A stretch of DNA of 64,000 nucleotides from Sipunculus nudus (Eukaryota; Annelida; Sipuncula; Golfingiida; Sipunculidae): NCBI GenBank assembly GCA_026874595.1, contig CM049314.1:64266800-64330799 (forward strand). Direction: 5' to 3'. This document shows positions 58,833 through 64,000 of this stretch, piece after piece. The notes below the pieces were generated by a model that did no database searches, was not told the origin of the DNA, and worked only from the letters and a program-made list of their open reading frames with translations. The stretch's first letter is position 1. The number at the start of each line of letters is the position of its first letter. The position numbers and the translations under genes were made by a program.

Positions 58833-58879
58833 GTTTGCAATAGTTCTGCCAAAGTGTCGCTTAAAAAATTCTTACCTTT

Positions 58880-59041
58880 GACTTTGTCTCGTCCCAAGAC
58901 ATAGGATTCCGATCCGCTCCTCTCCGTCTCACAGTTGTGGATTCTGCAACCTTTGACTATATAGCACACTTCACCGACCCACGTTACCCATCTGTTGTAT
59001 GCCGAGAGGCAGGTACTGGGTACATGAAACACGGCCTTTGA
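58880..59041 (+). CDS. Candidate internal coding exon, strand uncertain
   Basis: The plus strand is open from about 58,877 to TGA at 59,039, reading F-D-F-V-S-S-Q-D-I-G-F-R and later V-V-D-S-A-T-F-D-Y-I-A-H-F-T-D-P-R-Y-P. A donor-like GCAG|GTACTG lies at about 59,010. The base composition is gene-like and unlike the AT-rich flanks. The minus strand is also open (58,865-59,055) and ends in a good donor, AAAG|GTAAGA. Position just upstream of the plus-strand terminal exon at 59,093 favours plus. No family is recognised. Confidence 0.3.
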   Translation, partial: DFVSSQDIGFRSAPLRLTVVDSATFDYIAHFTDPRYPSVVCREAGTGYMKHGL

Positions 59042-59092
59042 CAGTTTAGGCTTCTCAGGTGTTACGGAAATAAATTCTTATAGCAAAAACAG

Positions 59093-59169
59093 GGTGGACA
59101 GCAAATCTGGCCAGCGATGCAGGCGGGGCTTTCAAAGATTATGAAGATTTGGCTACGTACTTTCTTTGA
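59093..59169 (+). CDS. Candidate terminal coding exon, paralog of 12-90
   Basis: After AAAACAG (AG at 59,091-59,092) the frame reads T-A-N-L-A-S-D-A-G-G-A-F-K-D-Y and ends L-A-T-Y-F-L with TGA at 59,167-59,169. Compared with the copy at the start of the window, most codons keep the residue or its class. No family is recognised. Confidence 0.4.
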
Positions 59170-59984
59170 ATTTCGTGTTTCGTGTCATACCGGAAATCCA
59201 ATAAAATCTGGAGGTATAAGGTTTGGTGTCACCTATAGTGAATTAAAACCTGGATGTCCGCAGTCGGACGCCATACTAAAATCCATAGCCGTGACAACCC
59301 AACTCAGTAGGCAATCGGATAATTGGGCTGGTAAGCCCACTCGAGTCGTGATACTAGTAATATCGAGGAAAGTATCGCAGTGGCCTTGCGTCAGATTGCA
59401 TTCATATTGTGGTAAACGACCCATAATCTCAATATTATATGCTAAGAATGATGAATTTACACAATAGTATACATGTCAGCTCACAACTCAAACTGAAACA
59501 CCGTCTCCATGGACACGGGTCATTTCATGATCGCCTACAAGCTGCCAGCGTCCTGTAACCCGTGAGAGCCTTAATTGCTTGTTTTCATGCGGTCATAAAT
59601 TCAACAAACATGTCAAGGAGTTTATCAGTGTGCTGGGTTAAAACGGAATTTTTCTCGCTCATGTTTGGTATTATAAGAAAGAACTCCCCAAAAAATGCAA
59701 ACGATTGGTCTGGTTTATGTTGATTGACAGTGTACCTGTAGGCCATGAAGCGTTAATTGTCAGAAATGACGAAAATGTTCCTATGGCCTAGCTTATAATG
59801 CGTTAATCTGGTCGTAATGCCAGAGGGATGATATGATCGACGCTATATATATAATCCAACAATCAGAAGCCAAATGTTAATCCCGGATATCCGACTCTTA
59901 TACTGATGAGAAATATGAAGATATTGCATTAAATATAAATATATTGCTATAAATATATTGCATTGTATTGTGTTATATATGTTG

Positions 59985-60050
<66 letters not shown>

Positions 60051-61319
60051 TATATATAAATATATATATATAATTTAATATATAAAGTGTTACAAAATAT
60101 TTGATTGAAATTAAATGTAAAATTGTTCTAATTAGTTTAATGTATTAATAACGAAAAACTTAACGAATTTTTTGCTTAATGCCCAAAAATCATAAATATA
60201 TAAATAAATGACTGAAAATTAATAATAAATTTATTAATTTTTTATCACATATAATGATAAAAACTATTTTTTATACGGCATGACTTTTACTTTCATTTCT
60301 TTTCTTTTAATCTCCTTTTTCCAATCTTTCTCTGTCTCTCTTTATTATTTCATTCTTTTATCTATTCTTTCTTTTATTCTATCTTTCGTTCTTTAATTAT
60401 TTTTTTTGTCTCTATCATTCTCTCATTCTATCTATTTCATTCTCTTTTTCTGTCGTTCGTTCACTCCATCCTTACAGAATGAACATATGTGGGATGGTTC
60501 AAGACTGATCTTAAATAAAAAAGATTTCAAATTCGGTATTTCTATGTATAAGCGAATATTTAAATGCTTGCAAACCTGCCAAGTCTGAAAGTTTCTTGAT
60601 TTTTTACAAAAGATTGCAAAACAACATCTCTTTCAAAGTTTAGATCAGTCGACCATTTTGCTACACAAATCTCTGGTTGTACCCAATCTCTCTCAATTTA
60701 TTGTCTGTATATAAACTGTGGAACTTTCATAAAATTCAACATCTGTTCCAGATTATGATCTTTCGTATATTCTTATTTGCTTTCCAACATCAGCTTCTTC
60801 CACTGAAAAGGAATGGAATTTAGTAATCCAAAAAATCTAAATAATTAATGTATTAAGTACTTTAGTTTGTACCTCTGTAAATTTCATTAACCTTATTTGA
60901 TTACCTTCCTCAATCATCAAATCTGCCACTCTGTATATTCCTGCATTATACCACTTTTTATCTCATATTACTAACCCGTCAACCTTAATAAAATAATTAT
61001 TTCATATGATCTGATTGAGAACCTGTTCCTTAATTTGTGGACAAGTGTAATTATACCTACACAAGTATTCCAAAACCTCTCGCCAAAATGTGTTTTTTTT
61101 TATTTAGATATTTTATTGGTTAAAAAAGTCCTTAATGGATGTTCTAGATAAAGCATCGATGAAATCGAGCCTGAGCATGTATATTCTTCTGGTTCCGCGT
61201 TTGATGTCTCGGCAAATGAAGAACTAAGTGCAGGGGTTGATGATGAAGCTACTGCAAATGAACCTACCAACTACCTGAGAAAGAGTAAGAAAAAAAATTA
61301 CCTTACAATAAAAAATATA
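59170..61319. other. Non-coding stretch absent from the other paralog; (TA)n at 59,986-60,062
   Basis: In block 1 the terminal exon is followed almost at once by the 102-535 unit; here about 2.15 kb intervenes. It holds a long TA tract, a CT/TTTC-rich stretch (60,290-60,470) and AT-rich sequence. No element ends were identified. Confidence 0.5.
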
Positions 61320-62870
61320 TGAAAGCACTAAACATTTGTAAAGACATAGTTTCTTTTATTAGCACCTGCGGTGAAAAAAAGAATTCTCAACGATTCAAAC
61401 AGTTTCATGAGTTTTCAAAATCCATCCCGGGTATATTTGTTTTTCTGTCAAAAGACATTTTAACTCATTTCGTTTGTATACATAGTGACGTTCTTTCACA
61501 ACATTTTGAAAAGCTATCATATTTTATTAACTAAATGATTTTGTGATTTTTATGACTATATGAATAAATGTACGAATTTGAAAATAATATTACAATATTA
61601 TAAACTGGTTTGTAATAAGTATTTCGAGATGGATATTCTTTTTCTCTAACTGGAATTCCATCCGATAATCATCACACCAGTTTTCAAAGGTTAGTGGCGC
61701 CGCCCACAATAATTGTGGTGCAGCGACAGCAGCGTCCATCTGTGCATTTATTTTTAGTTAAAATAGCCCATATCTCAGGAGTTATCTATTGTACTGGGCT
61801 GAGATTGTGCATGCCTATAGATCTTGGATTCCTCCATCTGTGCGTTTACTTAAGGGTTAAAACCATTCATATCTCGGCAGTGCTTTTCTATGTATTGGTT
61901 TGAAATTCAGCATGTCCATCCATCTCTTATTTGACAGCTTTCTCGCATAGATGACAGATTGCGAAACCCTCCTTCCCGTTTCAATAGAATATAAAGATGC
62001 GTGGTTTAATTTAAAATTACCCGCCTGAAATTGTGCATGTCCATATAGATCTTTGATACACAAGCCTGGTGGCGCCATCTACAGTCGTTCTCACACAGAG
62101 TCGATCCATCTCCTTTAAGTGAAAATTTTATATATCATAGAAGTGGATGGCTGGAACAGCCTTCGATTTTCCATGTTTATTCGTCCATCTACCGTTCCTT
62201 CCTTTGCGTAGAATACATTGATGCTTTTTTTTCTCTGGAGAGGTTTGGTGTATCGGCCTGCAATTGTGCACGTTTATCCGTCATGTCGCCATTTACAGCC
62301 TATTTATAGAATACATTCATGTTTTTATCTTAGGATTTATTTAAAGTATTTGTTCATGTAGATCCATCTTCGGTGGATTAGTTGTAAAGAAGACTGGTGA
62401 CGCCACCTACAACACGTATATGTAGAATACATTCAGGCATTTATGTCAGGAGTGGTTTGCTGTATCGGCCTGGAATATTGCAAGCCAAACAACTTTGTTG
62501 GCTATCTCGTGTACAAGACTGGTGGCGCCACCTACAATCAATTTCTCTTCTGACGTCCATCATTAGGAATTATTGGTGAAAATAAAAATTATATTAGAAG
62601 TGATTTGATGTATAGGTCTACAATAGTGCATGTATAGAACCATCGTGGGTAGACTTCTCGAACAGAATACTAGTGGCACCACCTGCAATCATGCTTTAAA
62701 AAAAATATTTTAACCATTTATCTCAGAAGTGATTCGGCCTGAAATTTTGCATGTCCATAGACCCAAAATGTCACTACCTTGTACGTAAGACTGGCGGTGC
62801 CATATTCATTAACATTTTGCTTCGTCCATACGTGCATCTTTGTGTATTTTGGCATCTCTGAACCAAATTT
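61320..62870. repeat. Block 2: paralog of 102-1,610 plus 4,034-4,365
   Basis: Same order of landmarks as block 1: TTTGTTTTTCTGTCAAAAGAC, a TCTCTAACTGGAATTCCAT segment, a palindrome variant after AAAGGTTAG, the repeated TATCGGCCTG and CATGTCC phrases, and the exact palindrome at 62,521-62,532. It runs through the family D insertion point (about 62,580-62,595) without interruption. Confidence 0.75.
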
Positions 62871-63513
62871 TGGCATGATGCCTCTGAGAAACACAAATTT
62901 CTCTTAAGCATCAACAAACTGGGTTGAATTCTCTTTTTTATGAGCACTTGCTGTTCTGTACTTATTATTCTATGACTATGCTATTTTTCAATGTAACTAT
63001 TTGATTGATATATGGAATGCTCCTTGAGTGATCCACATTGTACCTACGTATATATTGATTTATCTCCAGACCAAAATCGGATTCTGGTGAACCAAATCTA
63101 GATGATTATTATTATGTTTAGATCTTTGTGTTTTTTAAAGCCTGTTGTTCGTGGCTTGTTTGAATTGTTTTGTTTGCCCCAGAGGGCGCTATTTATTGCT
63201 GTATCCCCTAGCGGGTGCTGTATGCAATAAAATGCCCTTTTTCAATGTTCCTATATGGCCGTGGCTCTATTCGATGACGGCAACATTGGGAAATCCAAAC
63301 TTTCAACGGCATTTTATTTGGTTTTATGCCAATATAGTTATTACCGAATCTTAAAACGAGATTTAATAGAGCAAAACAATTTAAACAAGAAAATTAACCA
63401 AATAGTGGTATTTCTTTATTAATATTGGGTTCCTTTCATAAGTTTTCAGGAGATCGATTCTTCACTGTCTTATCGATAATCAAACAAGTGACAATTGCTA
63501 TCAATTAAACCCC
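62871..63513. other. No recognised feature
   Basis: Unassigned AT-rich sequence. The frame at 63,145-63,354 shows no domain. Confidence 0.5.
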
Positions 63514-64000
63514 GAGAAGAAATAAATGCAGAAAGCATCATTTAGGCTTGTAAAACAAATAAAGCTGCCCTAAATCCAGGTACAGACCCACAAATTTTCA
63601 GAACAAACACATGCTGGTATATCTGATGATATGTATAAAAGATATTTAAAAATCTAGGAAACTTAGTTTATTGCTATGATTCTATGAAAGTAAACTGCGA
63701 AATGTTTCCATCATCCAACAAATCAGTAGCTTAACCTTTATACAATACTCTTAGTCTTAACGCCTCTCTCGGGCAACAGAGTGTTTTTGTTATGTACTCA
63801 TGATGTGCTTATCATTCATTGGGCTGATACAAAGGGAGTCATATATCAAAAGTGTTGCTCACAATGACGGCCACACAGTGAGATGTACCAGTCAGAGTGC
63901 AGTGGTATATACCAGGAAAACAGAGATAGTCCACAAAGTAAGTTTTTATTGTAAACATCCCTGAACCTTAACCTTTATCCCCACAAATCAATTGGATTCT
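63514..64000. repeat. Family E interior segment, cut by the window end
   Basis: It matches 44,240-44,780: ATGCAGAAAGCAT, CTAGGAAACT(A/T)(A/T)GTTTATTGCTA, AAATCAGTAGCT, GTGTTTTTGTTATG and AAAGGGAGTCATAT occur in the same order. The TGACC-type core should follow beyond the edge. Confidence 0.7.

Overview
The window is eukaryotic DNA from an animal, most likely a marine lophotrochozoan such as a mollusc. It is AT-rich, has no operon structure and is packed with nested mobile elements. The best clue to the host is a set of pearl-like elements. Each has a terminal hairpin, 2-6 tandem core repeats, a short ACGG/GACA-type tract and a second terminal hairpin, a layout described from bivalve molluscs. 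C2H2 finger genes, a tRNA-type SINE, CR1/L2-like LINEs, Ty3/gypsy elements and hAT- and MULE-like DNA transposons fit the same kind of genome. No search was run, so the host call is an inference.

Layout. 1-4,360 is a repeat-bearing block with a possible gene terminus at 1-90; it is paralogous to 59,081-62,870 and interrupted by a 2.4 kb element (family D, 1,611-4,033). 6,309-8,663 holds one family E element and one six-unit pearl-like element (family F). 9,400-11,660 is a wrecked Ty3/gypsy copy. 11,890-16,380 plus 20,990-23,000 is a second Ty3/gypsy element with gag, protease, RT, RNase H, integrase and an F-like envelope frame, all carrying stops; later insertions lie between pol and env. 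24,240-28,700 has a hAT-like terminus, a 22-bp hairpin triplet, a 5'-truncated LINE and an opposite-strand LINE endonuclease fragment. 29,879-36,115 is dominated by tandem arrays with the 12-bp palindrome GGTGGCGCCACC (family A-B), with family E, C and D insertions. 36,153-37,832 (minus) is a polydactyl C2H2 zinc-finger gene with a damaged 3' part; 40,100-40,640 looks like a promoter. 41,443-46,171 is a three-level nest of elements, followed by a family E element with a hAT-like insertion (46,312-50,304). 50,310-59,080 has another pearl-like element, microsatellites, a SINE, an inverted repeat pair and a MULE-like element. 59,081-62,870 repeats the block seen at the start.

The most notable pattern is that at least four repeat families with different sequences share two things: self-complementary hairpins at their ends, and the palindrome GGTGGCGCCACC or a close variant inside their core repeats. 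At three filled sites the uninterrupted target can be read from a paralogous copy and no clear target-site duplication is seen. The only plausible intact host coding sequence is the zinc-finger reading frame. Everything else that looks coding is transposon-derived, broken, or an isolated exon candidate.
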